64,000 nt of DNA from Bacteroidaceae bacterium (GCA_017427065.1 JAFRTL010000010.1:1-64000), one strand, 5' to 3'. Counted from the first letter of the stretch, positions 42,928 to 52,659 are shown. Made by a program: numbers and translations. The notes: generated by a model not told the origin, from the letters alone.

Positions 42928-45900
42928 ATGAAAACAATGCCAAAGCAACAAGGGTCGAAGTTGGCAACTTACGCCCCATTCCTGGATGAATTACGACAGT
43001 TTATTCCTAAGGACCGCATCTATACTGATGAACTGAGGCGACTTGGTTGGGGTACGGATGCCAGTTTCTACAGACAAATCCCACAAGTAGTGGTTCGTAG
43101 TGATGGCGAAGAAGAACTCTCTCGCATCGTCAAGCTATGCAGCAAGTACGGCTTACCTTTCACTTTCCGCGCTGCAGGTACCTCTCTTTCTGGACAGAGC
43201 ATCAGTGACTCTGTGCTCATTGTAGCAGGGAAACACTGGGAGAAATACGAGATAGGGCCAAATCAAGACACCATTCGTCTGCAACCTGGTATCGTAGGGG
43301 CAAGGGTGAATGAGATTCTGAAACCTTACGGACGGGTGTTCCCTCCTGATCCTGCCAGCATTGGCAGTGCGATGGTGGGTGGTATCGTGTGCAACAATGC
43401 TTCGGGTATGAACTGTGGCGTACATGCCAACAGCGACCGTATGATGGTAAGTGCACGCATCGTGCTGACAGATGGAACTATCCTGGACACAGGCGATACA
43501 CAGAGTCGGGAGGCGTTCAGGAAATCACATCCTGAGTTTATCAAGAAGATTGAGGAACTGAGGGATAAGGTAAGGGCAGACAAGGAACTGGCCGACCGTA
43601 TCCGCAAGAAATACAGCATCAAGAATGTAACGGGTCTGAACCTGCGCCCATTGGTGGCCTACGACGACCCGTTCGACATCATCGCCCACTCGATGGTGGG
43701 TTCTGAAGGCACTTTGGCCTTCCTTTCAGAAGTAACCATGAAGACGCTGAAGGACTATAAGTTCAAGGCCTCTGCCATGGTCTACTTCCTTACCATGAAG
43801 GAGAGTTGCGAGGCTGTGGTGGCCATGAAGAAGATGAAGGCAGGCGATGAGGACCTCGACATGAGTGCTGAGAACTTAGTGGTAAAGAGTGCAGAGATGC
43901 TGGATTATAAGTCGCTTAGCTCTGTGGACGACCCTGTGTATCTGCAATACCAGAAGGATGTGGATGCAGGGAAGATAGAAGGCGTGAAGCCTGGCGACTA
44001 CCATAACCTAACTGCCATTCTCACAGAGACCAAGGGCATCACGCATGAACAGTTGCTCGACAAGATTGCGAGAATCAAGGAATGCTTGGGGCAGTTCAGG
44101 CTCTATATCCCTGCTGAGTTTACGGAAGATCCTGCCATCTATGGCAAATACTGGGCCATCCGTTCGGGCATTTTCCCATCTGTAGGTGGCACCCGTCCTA
44201 TTGGCACTTCTTGTCTGATAGAAGATGTGGCGTTCCCTATCGAATGCCTGCCAGAGGCAACGGTGAAGTTACAAAAACTCATTGCAGACCATGGGTACGA
44301 CGATGCCTGCATCTATGGTCATGCCTTTGAGGGCAACTACCACTTCATCCTGAACCAGAGTTTCAAGAGCGAGAGTGAGGTAGAGCGCTACGCAGAAATG
44401 ATGCGCGACGTGGCTAAGTTGGTTGTGGAAGAGTATGATGGTTCGCTAAAAGCAGAACATGGCACTGGACGCAACATGGCTCCATTTGTGAAGTATGAGT
44501 GGCGCGACAAGGCCTACGAGGTGATGAAAGAACTGAAGGCTATCTTCGATCCTGAAGGACTGTTGAACCAAGGAGTTATCTTCAATGACGACCCTGAGTG
44601 CTTCATCAAGTGCCTGAAACCACTGCCAGTGTTGGATTTCGATTTCGACAAGGTGCCTGATGGTGGTCACTACCTGCCTGACGGTGTTTCTACAGCTAAG
44701 GAAACCATCGAGGCTGTGAAACGTGCCAACAAGTGCATTGAGTGCGGCTTCTGCGAAGTAAACTGTATGTCGTGCGGACTGACATTGTCTTCACGTATGC
44801 GTATCGCTGTGCAGCGTGAAATCAGCGAACTGGAGCACACAGGGAAAGACCCTGAGCGTCTGGCTACGCTGAAGAAACAATATGTATATTATGGCGACCA
44901 GACCTGTGCGACTGACGGACTCTGCTCAACTTCCTGTCCAATGAAGATCAATACAGGTGAGTTGACGCACCTCATCCGCCAGATGGATATGTTGAAGAAT
45001 AAGAATGGATACAAGATAGGTGAATTTGCTGCCAACCACATGGCAGGCATCAAGAGTGGTCTGCGCGTGGTATTGGATGTAGCCAACTTAGGACATACCG
45101 TTTTAGGTTCTTCTCTAATGAGTGGTATCTGCAACGGACTGAACAAAGCTGGTATGCCATTATGGACCACAGCCATGCCTCGCAAGAGAAAACAGCCTAA
45201 TAATTCTCAATTCTCAATTCTCAATTCTCAATTAAAAGTAGTCTATTTCCCAAGCTGCATCAATCAGACCATGGGACTCGCAAAGGGGGCACCTGTCAAG
45301 AATTCGCTGGTAGATGAGACTTGTCAACTGTTGAATAAGGCCGGCTATGAGGTCATCTTCCCTGAGGGAATGGAGAAGATGTGCTGTGGACAGATCTGGG
45401 AAAGCAAGGGTATGCTCGACATTGCCGATCGTAAGAGTGCAGAACTGGAGGCAGCGCTGTGGAAAGCCTCTGAGCAAGGACGCTATCCTGTGCTGTGCGA
45501 CCAAAGTCCTTGCCTGCATCGTATGAAGAAGGTCATCAAGCGCATGAAGCTCTATGAGCCTGCAGAGTTTATCATGACCTTCCTGAAGGACAAGTTGGAT
45601 TTCCATCCAATAGACAGGAATATCGCGCTGCACCTCACCTGCTCTACTCGTGAGATGGGCGTCAGTGGTGAACTCATCGCTTTGGCAAAGCTCTGCTCCA
45701 ACCATGTCTATCTGCCAGAAGGCGTGGGTTGCTGTGGTTTTGCTGGCGATCGTGGTTTCACCTTCCCTGAAATGAATAAATACGCCTTGCGAAAGTTGAA
45801 ACCTCAGATAGAGGAGCATCATATAGAAGTGGGTTACTCCAACAGTCGTACGTGCGAAATAGGATTGCAGAGCAATACAGGCATCCCCTACATGAGCATC

Positions 45901-45939
45901 GTCTATCTAGTAAACGAATGTACCACTCCGAAAAAGTAA
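42928..45939 (+). CDS. FAD- and Fe-S-containing D-lactate dehydrogenase-like protein
   Basis: A 1003-residue fusion. An FAD_binding_4 domain (about residues 45-230, with AAGTSLSGQSISD and GGIVCNNASGMNCGV) and FAD-oxidase C domain (to about 560) precede two cluster sites: CIECGFCEVNCMSCG and CATDGLCSTSCP. Two CCG domains end it (GMEKMCCGQIWES and VGCCGFAGDRG). It probably oxidises D-lactate or glycolate and passes electrons to quinone. A linker near residues 757-771 is encoded by a tandem AATTCTC repeat. Confidence 0.9.
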   Translation: MKTMPKQQGSKLATYAPFLDELRQFIPKDRIYTDELRRLGWGTDASFYRQIPQVVVRSDGEEELSRIVKLCSKYGLPFTFRAAGTSLSGQSISDSVLIVAGKHWEKYEIGPNQDTIRLQPGIVGARVNEILKPYGRVFPPDPASIGSAMVGGIVCNNASGMNCGVHANSDRMMVSARIVLTDGTILDTGDTQSREAFRKSHPEFIKKIEELRDKVRADKELADRIRKKYSIKNVTGLNLRPLVAYDDPFDIIAHSMVGSEGTLAFLSEVTMKTLKDYKFKASAMVYFLTMKESCEAVVAMKKMKAGDEDLDMSAENLVVKSAEMLDYKSLSSVDDPVYLQYQKDVDAGKIEGVKPGDYHNLTAILTETKGITHEQLLDKIARIKECLGQFRLYIPAEFTEDPAIYGKYWAIRSGIFPSVGGTRPIGTSCLIEDVAFPIECLPEATVKLQKLIADHGYDDACIYGHAFEGNYHFILNQSFKSESEVERYAEMMRDVAKLVVEEYDGSLKAEHGTGRNMAPFVKYEWRDKAYEVMKELKAIFDPEGLLNQGVIFNDDPECFIKCLKPLPVLDFDFDKVPDGGHYLPDGVSTAKETIEAVKRANKCIECGFCEVNCMSCGLTLSSRMRIAVQREISELEHTGKDPERLATLKKQYVYYGDQTCATDGLCSTSCPMKINTGELTHLIRQMDMLKNKNGYKIGEFAANHMAGIKSGLRVVLDVANLGHTVLGSSLMSGICNGLNKAGMPLWTTAMPRKRKQPNNSQFSILNSQLKVVYFPSCINQTMGLAKGAPVKNSLVDETCQLLNKAGYEVIFPEGMEKMCCGQIWESKGMLDIADRKSAELEAALWKASEQGRYPVLCDQSPCLHRMKKVIKRMKLYEPAEFIMTFLKDKLDFHPIDRNIALHLTCSTREMGVSGELIALAKLCSNHVYLPEGVGCCGFAGDRGFTFPEMNKYALRKLKPQIEEHHIEVGYSNSRTCEIGLQSNTGIPYMSIVYLVNECTTPKK
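45202..45234 (+). repeat. In-frame AATTCTC tandem repeat inside the dehydrogenase gene
   Basis: Four copies of the 7-base unit AATTCTC plus a partial encode NSQFSILNSQL between the Fe-S and CCG parts. Runs of this type are common between genes in this phylum but rare inside them. The frame stays open. Confidence 0.75.
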
Positions 45940-45963
45940 TAATCACTTTAATCTAATACATAT

Positions 45964-46989
45964 ATGAAAAAATTACTTACACTGGTCTTAATGGCACTGA
46001 CCTTGACGACCTATGCTCAGGAGAGCAACAAATGGTATGATAACTTCAAGCTCAGCGGCTATGGTATATTACAATATCAAGCCCAAGACAAGGATGGCGA
46101 AGACAGTAATGCGTTCAATTTGCGCATCATGCGTCTGATACTCGATGGCAAAATCAAGGATTTCGACTGGCGTGCACAGATGCAGGGAACCTCTACCCCT
46201 GGACCAGGCAACCCTACCATGCAGTTGGTTGACTTGTATACGGAATGGACCCGCTACCCTGCTTTCCGCGTGAAGATAGGTCAGTTCAAGCGCCCGTTCA
46301 CCTTTGAGAACCCCACCCACCCTATCACACAGGGATGGTACTCCTATGCGATGGTGATAAACAACCTCTCTGGCTTTGGCGACCGTACGGGTGAGAAATC
46401 TTCTGGTGGACGCGACATTGGTATCCAGGTGCAGGGTGACCTGCTGAAGTCGGCTTCTGGACGTAACCTTCTACACTATCAGATAGGTTTGTTCAACGGT
46501 GAGGGTGTCAATGCCAAGGATAAAGACAACAAGAAAGATGTGATTGGCGGCTTTTGGGTTATGCCTATTGCTGGGGTACGTATCGGAGCCTTTGGGTGGA
46601 CAGGAACTCGTGCAGATATTGGACGCAAGAACCGCTATGCTCTCTCTGCTGAGTACGACAAGGATGAATATACCTTCCGTATGGAGTACGTCCACAGCCA
46701 AGGTCTAGGTGCAGACCCCTCACTTGGCGACAAGGCCGATGGTTTCTATGTTTTCGGCATTGTGCCAGTGATAAAGAGCAAACTTCATGCTAAGGCTCGC
46801 TACAACACGTATCGTCCAGCCAAGAAATGGAGTTCATCAAAGACCATGTATGAGGTTGGTATGAACTACTTCTTCACCAAGAACTTACAGTTGAATGTGG
46901 AATACGCTCGTGTGAACGATCGCACGATCATCAATCCAGACAAGCATAACTATAATTTCTTCGATGCAGAATTGGACTTCCGCTTCTGA
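45964..46989 (+). CDS. OprO/OprP-like outer-membrane porin
   Basis: A 341-residue beta-barrel. The signal peptide (about 1-19, ending TTYAQ) is followed by alternating strands; FKLSGYGILQYQAQ starts the barrel, and the motif VKIGQFKRPFTFENP is typical of phosphate-selective porin O/P family members. The C-terminus ends in Phe (DAELDFRF), as for barrel assembly. Its place after the lactate dehydrogenase suggests a role in lactate or other anion uptake, by inference. Confidence 0.85.
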   Translation: MKKLLTLVLMALTLTTYAQESNKWYDNFKLSGYGILQYQAQDKDGEDSNAFNLRIMRLILDGKIKDFDWRAQMQGTSTPGPGNPTMQLVDLYTEWTRYPAFRVKIGQFKRPFTFENPTHPITQGWYSYAMVINNLSGFGDRTGEKSSGGRDIGIQVQGDLLKSASGRNLLHYQIGLFNGEGVNAKDKDNKKDVIGGFWVMPIAGVRIGAFGWTGTRADIGRKNRYALSAEYDKDEYTFRMEYVHSQGLGADPSLGDKADGFYVFGIVPVIKSKLHAKARYNTYRPAKKWSSSKTMYEVGMNYFFTKNLQLNVEYARVNDRTIINPDKHNYNFFDAELDFRF

Positions 46990-47005
46990 TTTGATGTATG
47001 GTATA

Positions 47006-47046
47006 GAAAGAGGGTGAATCGACATGATCCACCCTCTTTTTATTTT
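47006..47046. terminator. Terminator between porin and lutC
   Basis: AAAGAGGGTG pairs with CACCCTCTTT, ending in TTTATTTT; it probably serves both convergent genes. Confidence 0.75.
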
Positions 47047-47064
47047 GACTCTTTTGAGACAGTT

Positions 47065-47643
47065 TCAAGTAAGAATAACCAAAGCCTCACGCGCTCCGTG
47101 AGCCCCCTTTACCAGAGCCGACTCAATATCGGCAGTCTTGGAAGGACCAGAAATAAAGGTGGCAAAGTTGTAAGGAATGTCCTTGATGCGAGCATAGGCA
47201 TCAGCCATCGTATCTACTACATTTTTTCGATCAAGCAGGATGACCAAAGCCTCTGAGATGAAGTAGATAGACTTGTATTTCACCGTCTGAGGTATCCACA
47301 CACAGCCATTCTCTGCCACACCTATCTCTCCACGAACAATAGCCAGATCAGTCCCATTTAGTTCCTGCGGACGCTCCACCTCATCAGGATTAAAGGTGGC
47401 GCAAGTAATCTCAGGCAGGTTGCTGGCAATGCGTGGCAGGTTGCCATAGCGTTGCTTTATAAGTTCATTGACATCCTGTCCTTCTTCCAACAACACAGCC
47501 TCACCACCAGTGATGGCACTTGCCTTGATGAACTGCAGCAAAGTGTCAGGGTATTTCAATGTATTGATCTTCCACGTGGGGAAATCGTATTTCTGTCCCG
47601 TGTTCTTATGAATCTTTGCTAATATTTCTTCTTTGCTACTCAT
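47065..47643 (-). CDS. lutC: Lactate utilisation protein C (LUD domain)
   Basis: A 192-residue LUD-domain protein, third part of the LutABC L-lactate oxidase complex. The conserved GVAENGCVWIP and the C-terminal FISGPSKTADIE motif, then HGARE, are visible. Its start overlaps the lutB stop by four bases. Confidence 0.92.
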   Translation of the reverse strand: MSSKEEILAKIHKNTGQKYDFPTWKINTLKYPDTLLQFIKASAITGGEAVLLEEGQDVNELIKQRYGNLPRIASNLPEITCATFNPDEVERPQELNGTDLAIVRGEIGVAENGCVWIPQTVKYKSIYFISEALVILLDRKNVVDTMADAYARIKDIPYNFATFISGPSKTADIESALVKGAHGAREALVILT

Positions 47644-49031
47644 TTCTTGTCCTCCTGTACTTTATGCTTTTTCCACAAAGCGTTAAATGATTCTTCCGCA
47701 AACTTAGGCAGTTCTCGACCCTTACCCCAATCGTTCAGGCTGACATATTTCAGAGCACGAGGAGTTACATTGACCAGAGGTCCAGCCCACATGGCCGCGT
47801 TGAACATAGACGGATGTTCAAAAAGCACCTTCATGCCCTTTGACATCAGTTTCTTCATCTTGTCGGCCTTGCCCCAACTGTCAAGCTGCTGACGCCACTT
47901 ATAGACCTGCTCTCCAAGGTCCACCTTTGCAGGACAGACATTAGAGCAAGAAAGGCAGAGAGAGCAAGCAGACACGTTGTCGTAGTACTTCAGCGGATCG
48001 TGTACCATGCCAAGATTGATGCCGATAGGACCTGGAATAAAATAGGTGTAGGAATAACCACCTGTGCGACGATAGACTGGACAGGTATTCATACAAGCTC
48101 CACAACGGATGCAGTTCAGAATCTTCACGTGGTCGGGCTGGCCAAGAATATCACTACGTCCATTGTCCACGATGATGATGTGATACTCTCGATCATCCCC
48201 TTCCTCCTTACGTGGTCCACGGAAGTGAGAAGTGTATGTAGTGGTGGGTTGCCCCGTACCACAACGAGCCAGCAGACGGGTAAATACACCCAGAGCCTCC
48301 ATGTTTGGCACGATCTTCTCGATGCCAAAGGCAGAGATGTTCAACTTAGGATGCGCCATACCCATATCGGCATTGCCCTCATTAGTACAAACCACCACAT
48401 CGCCTGTACTTGCCACAGCGAAATTACCTCCTGTCATGGCTGCATCAGCATTGAGGAAATGCTCACGCAGGTTTCTGCGTGCCGCATGGGTAAGGTACGT
48501 AGGATCACTGTTGCCAGGCTCTGTGCCCATCTCTTTTTCGAAACATTTGCCTATTTGCTCCTTAGTGACATGCAAGGCAGGCATCACCACATGGCTAGGA
48601 GCCAGATGCATCAACTGCAGGATGCGCTCACCAAGGTCGGTCTCTATGGTATCTATACCCCGCTCTATCAAATATGGATCCAGTCCGCACTCCTCTGAAA
48701 GCATGGACTTGCTCTTCACAAACTTCTTCACACCATGACTCTTCAGGATGTCGTATATAATCTGGCAGTATTCCTCGGCATCCTTGGCCCAATGTACGAT
48801 TGCCCCGTTCTTGGTGGCATTCTCCTCGAATTGGAGCAGCATCTCATCGAGGTGGCTGTTTGTGTACATCTTGTAGTCATGTGCCATCTGACGGAGTTCC
48901 TCCCATTCTGGCACTTCGTCTCTCATCTTATCACGCTTCACTCGCACACCCCAGAAGGTAGCGTTGTGATGATTTACCTTCTCACGGTCTTGAAGGTACT
49001 TCTCTGCAGCTATGGAATGTTTGGTACTCAT
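47640..49031 (-). CDS. lutB: Lactate utilisation protein B (LUD plus Fe-S)
   Basis: A 463-residue protein. An N-terminal LUD domain (about residues 60-290) is followed by two 4Fe-4S sites, CIRCGACMNTCPVYR and CSLCLSCSNVCPAK, and a helical tail. It carries electrons for L-lactate oxidation to pyruvate. It overlaps lutA by four bases. Confidence 0.94.
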   Translation of the reverse strand: MSTKHSIAAEKYLQDREKVNHHNATFWGVRVKRDKMRDEVPEWEELRQMAHDYKMYTNSHLDEMLLQFEENATKNGAIVHWAKDAEEYCQIIYDILKSHGVKKFVKSKSMLSEECGLDPYLIERGIDTIETDLGERILQLMHLAPSHVVMPALHVTKEQIGKCFEKEMGTEPGNSDPTYLTHAARRNLREHFLNADAAMTGGNFAVASTGDVVVCTNEGNADMGMAHPKLNISAFGIEKIVPNMEALGVFTRLLARCGTGQPTTTYTSHFRGPRKEEGDDREYHIIIVDNGRSDILGQPDHVKILNCIRCGACMNTCPVYRRTGGYSYTYFIPGPIGINLGMVHDPLKYYDNVSACSLCLSCSNVCPAKVDLGEQVYKWRQQLDSWGKADKMKKLMSKGMKVLFEHPSMFNAAMWAGPLVNVTPRALKYVSLNDWGKGRELPKFAEESFNALWKKHKVQEDKK

Positions 49032-49768
49032 AATTCAGAAGCTAAAATTTCTACAATGTGAATAATCTTGATGGGCAGGTGTTCACGCTTGATAATACCT
49101 TCCATGTGCATCAGACAAGAACTGTCAGCACCCGTAATGTACTCTGCGCCTGTCTCACGATGATGACGGATCTTATCCTCCCCCATACACACGGAAACAG
49201 CCTGCTCTTCTACAGCAAACATACCACCGAACCCACAACATTCATCAGGGAATTCGGGTTCAAACACTTCGATACCCTCGACCATGTTCAAGAGATCGCG
49301 CAACTTATTATAATAAGGCTTGTTCAGTTCACTGGGGCGTGAGAGACCTAATTCTCGTACACCGTGACAACTGTTGTGAATACTCACCTTGTGAGGAAAC
49401 TTGGCCTTCAAACTGGTAGGCTTCACCACATCATGGATAAACTCACAAATATCATACACCTTTTCTGCACTCTTACACTTCAAACCTTTCTTGGCCAAGA
49501 TTCCTGGATGATACAACTTGGTAAAAGCCACACAACTGGCTGAAGGACCTACTACATAATCGTAGTCTTTAAATTTCTCTTCGAAAGTCTGTACCATCTT
49601 GGAAGCCTCATCTTCAAATCCTGCATTCGCCATGGGTTGTCCACAGCAAGTTTGATCTTCAGGATAATCCACGTCAAGGCCCAGGCTTTTCAACAGCTTA
49701 TATGACGCCACACCCACTTGCGGATAGATGGCGTTTATATAGCATGGAATAAATAAACCTATCTTCAT
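49028..49768 (-). CDS. lutA: Lactate utilisation protein A (CCG Fe-S oxidoreductase)
   Basis: A 246-residue protein with two CCG domains: QTCCGQPMANAGFE near the start and DECCGFGGMFAVEE near the end. It is first in the lutABC operon. Two TAnnTTTG-type -7 boxes lie close upstream on the minus strand (49811-49804 and 49819-49812). Confidence 0.94.
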   Translation of the reverse strand: MKIGLFIPCYINAIYPQVGVASYKLLKSLGLDVDYPEDQTCCGQPMANAGFEDEASKMVQTFEEKFKDYDYVVGPSASCVAFTKLYHPGILAKKGLKCKSAEKVYDICEFIHDVVKPTSLKAKFPHKVSIHNSCHGVRELGLSRPSELNKPYYNKLRDLLNMVEGIEVFEPEFPDECCGFGGMFAVEEQAVSVCMGEDKIRHHRETGAEYITGADSSCLMHMEGIIKREHLPIKIIHIVEILASEL

Positions 49769-49902
49769 GATTGATTAGTATTAGTTGGAAGTTAACTTTT
49801 CTACAAATATACAAATTTATCTGTTTTATCCTATAGAAACAGGGCGATAATTAGTCTTTGATACAAAAAAAGCGCTTTATGTAAGATATTTTTCAAAAAA
49901 GT

Positions 49903-49933
49903 TTTGACAATTCCGACCAAAAGCGTATTTTTG
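49903..49933 (+). promoter_or_regulatory. Promoter of the coiled-coil/zapA operon
   Basis: TTTG (49903-49906), 19 bases, TATTTTTG (49926-49933). It lies inside a longer possible ORF, which fixes the start codon at 49955. Confidence 0.75.
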
Positions 49934-49954
49934 TCTAAATTTTGGTTTACTATA

Positions 49955-50251
49955 ATGACAGACGAAGGAAGAGAGCAGCTAAGTGTTTTTGAAGCACGTA
50001 TCAGACATCTGATGTTTCTACATGATGAACTGAAGCTTCAGCACGCCCAGTTGAAGGAGATGCTGGAAGAGAAAAACCAGACCATCTCACAGCTCCAGAC
50101 CGAGTTGCAAACCCTTCATGAAAATTATGGCAACCTGAAAAAAGCATTGACAATCAGCCTTGATGGCTCTGATGTTAACGAGACACGTCAGGAATTGTCA
50201 AGATTAGTGCGTGAAATCGACAAATGCATCTCCATGCTGATTAATAACTAA
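49955..50251 (+). CDS. Short coiled-coil protein upstream of zapA
   Basis: A 98-residue protein, nearly all one coiled coil (about residues 10-60, with heptads through LKLQHAQLKEMLEEKNQTIS). By position and shape it could be a ZapB-like partner of ZapA in the divisome, but no sequence signature proves that. The start follows the promoter; an ATG 51 bases upstream lies inside it and is rejected. Confidence 0.75.
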   Translation: MTDEGREQLSVFEARIRHLMFLHDELKLQHAQLKEMLEEKNQTISQLQTELQTLHENYGNLKKALTISLDGSDVNETRQELSRLVREIDKCISMLINN

Positions 50252-50270
50252 CTGAAAAGGAGGAAGATGT

Positions 50271-50564
50271 ATGGACGATAAGATAAGAATAAACTTGCAA
50301 ATGGCAGACACTACCCTGCCGCTTACCATCAATCGCAATGAAGAGGAGATGGTGCGTAAGGCTGCCAAGCAAGTAGATAACTTACTGAATGCGTATAGGG
50401 ACCGATATAAGAGCAATATCACCGAAAGGACTGCCCTCGTCATGGTGGCATATCAGTTGTCACTGAGCAATTTGCGCAACGAGGCACGCAATGATACCGA
50501 TCCTTATACGACTAAGATAAAGGAACTGACAGACTTACTGGAGGATTACATTTCTAAGGAATAA
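50271..50564 (+). CDS. zapA: Cell division protein ZapA
   Basis: A 97-residue ZapA. The family core LPLTINRNEEEMVRKAAKQV (about residues 16-35) and a C-terminal coiled coil are present. ZapA binds and bundles FtsZ filaments. It lies 19 bases after the coiled-coil gene, with an AGGAGG-like purine run (GGAGGAAG) just before it, unusual in this genome. Confidence 0.9.
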   Translation: MDDKIRINLQMADTTLPLTINRNEEEMVRKAAKQVDNLLNAYRDRYKSNITERTALVMVAYQLSLSNLRNEARNDTDPYTTKIKELTDLLEDYISKE

Positions 50565-50574
50565 GTATTCTTTA

Positions 50575-50668
50575 AGGTCGGCGGATAGTTCCTGATTTAT
50601 GGGAAAGATTTTACGCACTGCTAATGGAACAACCCTAACGGGCTGTTTTCCTGCAGTGCGTTTTTATT
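50575..50668 (+). ncRNA. Structured RNA candidate between zapA and rny (6S-like?)
   Basis: A stem ACGCACTGC/GCAGTGCGT (50613-50661) encloses an inner GGAACA...TGTTTTCC stem with CCC/GGG at its tip, followed by TTTTATTT. Before it lies a small TTCC/GGAA hairpin (about 50589-50605). 6S RNA follows zapA in many Proteobacteria, which makes a 6S-like RNA an attractive guess; it could also be only a terminator with a long stem. Confidence 0.4.
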
Positions 50669-50689
50669 TATATATTAATTATTTGAGAA

Positions 50690-52225
50690 ATGATACTGAC
50701 AATAATTATCGGGATTGTCTGTCTGGCCATCGGTGCTTTCGCCATGCTGTTCATACAGAAGCGGTTGCTGAAAGCCAAGACAGAAGCTATACTGCAAGAG
50801 GCTGAGGCTGAAGCAGAGGTAATAAAGAAAAACAAGCTGCTGGAAGTGAAGGAAAAGTTCCTGAACAAAAAAGCCGATTTAGAGAAAGAAGTTCAACAAC
50901 GTAACCAGAAGATCCAGCAAGCTGAAAATAAGCTGAAACAACGTGAAATGGTGCTGAATCAGCGTCAGGATGAACTGCAGAAACGCAAGGCTGAGAATGA
51001 CGCCTACAAAGAGAACCTGAATGCGCAGCAGGTAATGCTCAACAAAAAGAAAGACGAACTGGATAAGCTGACACAGCAGGAAATCGTGAAACTGGAAGCC
51101 ATCTCTGGTCTGAGTGCCGAAGAGGCGAAGGAGCACCTAATAGAATCACTGAAGGAAGAGGCTAAGACGCAAGCCCAGGCTTACATCAACGACATTATGG
51201 ACGATGCTAAGCTGAATGCCAGCAAGGAAGCTAAACGTATTGTTGTACAGAGCATTCAGCGTGTTGCCAGTGAAACGGCCATCGAGAACTCTGTGACAGT
51301 ATTCCATATAGACTCTGATGAAATCAAAGGACGCATTATTGGTCGTGAAGGTCGTAATATTCGCGCCCTGGAAGCAGCTACAGGTGTGGAGATCATCGTG
51401 GATGATACGCCAGAGGCCATCGTGCTTTCTGCTTTCGATCCTGTGCGCCGTGAGATTGCCCGCCTTGCACTGCACCAGTTGGTTACAGATGGTCGCATCC
51501 ACCCTGCCCGTATTGAGGAGGTAGTTGCCAAGGTTCGCAAGCAGGTTGAGGAAGAGATCATAGAGACCGGAAAGCGCACCACCATCGACCTTGGTATTCA
51601 TGGCTTGCATCCAGAGCTTATCCGTATCATTGGTAAGATGAAATACCGTTCTTCTTATGGTCAGAACCTGCTTCAGCATGCGCGTGAAACGGCCAATCTC
51701 TGTGCCGTGATGGCCTCAGAACTTGGTTTGAATCCAAAGAAAGCCCGCCGAGCTGGTCTGTTGCACGATATCGGTAAGGTTCCAGATGATGAGCCAGAAT
51801 TACCACATGCTATCCTTGGTATGAAACTGGCTGAAAAGTACAAAGAGAAGCCAGATATCTGCAATGCCATTGGTGCGCACCATGACGAAGTGGAAATGGC
51901 TAGCCTTCTGGCTCCTATCGTACAGGTGTGCGATGCCATTTCTGGTGCCCGTCCAGGTGCCCGTCGCGAAGTGGTAGAAGCATACATCAAGCGTCTGAAT
52001 GACTTGGAGCAGTTGGCTGCTTCATATCCTGGTGTAACCAAGACTTACGCCATCCAAGCTGGTCGTGAACTTCGCGTGATCGTAGGTGCCGACAAGATTG
52101 ATGATCAGCAAACAGAGAACCTCTCTACTGAAATTGCCAAGAAGATTCAGGATGAGATGACCTATCCAGGACAAGTGAAGATTACTGTCATCCGTGAAAC
52201 TCGCGCTGTAAGCTACGCAAAGTAA
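50690..52225 (+). CDS. rny: Ribonuclease Y
   Basis: A 511-residue membrane-anchored endoribonuclease that starts mRNA decay. An N-terminal helix (about 2-21) leads into a long coiled coil (25-165), a KH domain ([17 protein letters not shown]) and an HD domain with the metal motif [11 protein letters not shown]. Length is normal. Confidence 0.96.
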   Translation: MILTIIIGIVCLAIGAFAMLFIQKRLLKAKTEAILQEAEAEAEVIKKNKLLEVKEKFLNKKADLEKEVQQRNQKIQQAENKLKQREMVLNQRQDELQKRKAENDAYKENLNAQQVMLNKKKDELDKLTQQEIVKLEAISGLSAEEAKEHLIESLKEEAKTQAQAYINDIMDDAKLNASKEAKRIVVQSIQRVASETAIENSVTVFHIDSDEIKGRIIGREGRNIRALEAATGVEIIVDDTPEAIVLSAFDPVRREIARLALHQLVTDGRIHPARIEEVVAKVRKQVEEEIIETGKRTTIDLGIHGLHPELIRIIGKMKYRSSYGQNLLQHARETANLCAVMASELGLNPKKARRAGLLHDIGKVPDDEPELPHAILGMKLAEKYKEKPDICNAIGAHHDEVEMASLLAPIVQVCDAISGARPGARREVVEAYIKRLNDLEQLAASYPGVTKTYAIQAGRELRVIVGADKIDDQQTENLSTEIAKKIQDEMTYPGQVKITVIRETRAVSYAK

Positions 52226-52250
52226 AAACTGTTAGGTATATATAAACAAA

Positions 52251-52288
52251 GATTCCCGCAGCCTAAGCTACGGGAATCTTTTTTATTA
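52251..52288 (+). terminator. rny terminator
   Basis: GATTCCCG pairs with CGGGAATC, followed by TTTTTT. Confidence 0.85.
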
Positions 52289-52325
52289 ATGATAAAATCC
52301 TTTCTCTATTCGAAAATAGTTTTAA

Positions 52326-52469
52326 TTAGTTATTCACATGAGCTTGCTGCTCTGAGAGCAGCTTCTCCAATCTTGTTTTCAGTGCTTGGCACATAATGCC
52401 ATTTCTCATTGTTTGGTAACGCTTAATGCGATACTGCAGCATTGAAATTTCATTTACAATCTGTTTCAT
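52326..52469 (-). CDS. Small helical protein, 47 residues
   Basis: A short basic helix protein, MKQIVNEISMLQYRIKRYQT through LEKLLSEQQAHVNN. A TATCTTTG -7 box (52562-52555) precedes it. The start at 52469 follows a purine-rich GAGAGAACT; a longer 65-residue form from 52523 is possible. Family unknown. It is divergent from the Fur-family gene, with a candidate Fur-type operator between them. Confidence 0.5.
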   Translation of the reverse strand: MKQIVNEISMLQYRIKRYQTMRNGIMCQALKTRLEKLLSEQQAHVNN

Positions 52470-52570
52470 AGTTCTCTCGTTTTTAATGCCTCCCTCATTA
52501 GGGAAAGCAGTTGTTAATACCATAATAATACTTTAAGTTTTGGTTTTGTCGCTGCAAAGATACGCGTTTT

Positions 52571-52586
52571 TATGTTATAAAACATA
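52571..52586. promoter_or_regulatory. Candidate Fur-family operator
   Basis: TATGTTATAAAACATA is a near-perfect palindrome of the AT-rich kind bound by Fur-family proteins. It covers the expected -33 region of the small-protein promoter and lies about 50 bases before the Fur-like promoter. Confidence 0.35.
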
Positions 52587-52623
52587 TTTTTGAGCAAAAA
52601 AGTGCATTTTTTTAATGCAATCG

Positions 52624-52654
52624 TTTGCAATCGCCTATTATACACCTAACTTTG
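52624..52654 (+). promoter_or_regulatory. Promoter of the Fur-family gene, nearly leaderless
   Basis: TTTG (52624-52627), 19 bases, TAACTTTG (52647-52654). The ATG starts only 6 bases past the -7 box, so transcription should begin at or next to the start codon. Confidence 0.65.
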
Positions 52655-52659
52655 TAACC

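Noticed and set aside
48000-48698. 232-residue ORF antisense to lutB
   Set aside because: Fully inside lutB on the other strand; His/Cys-rich composition reflects the reverse complement of Fe-S motifs.
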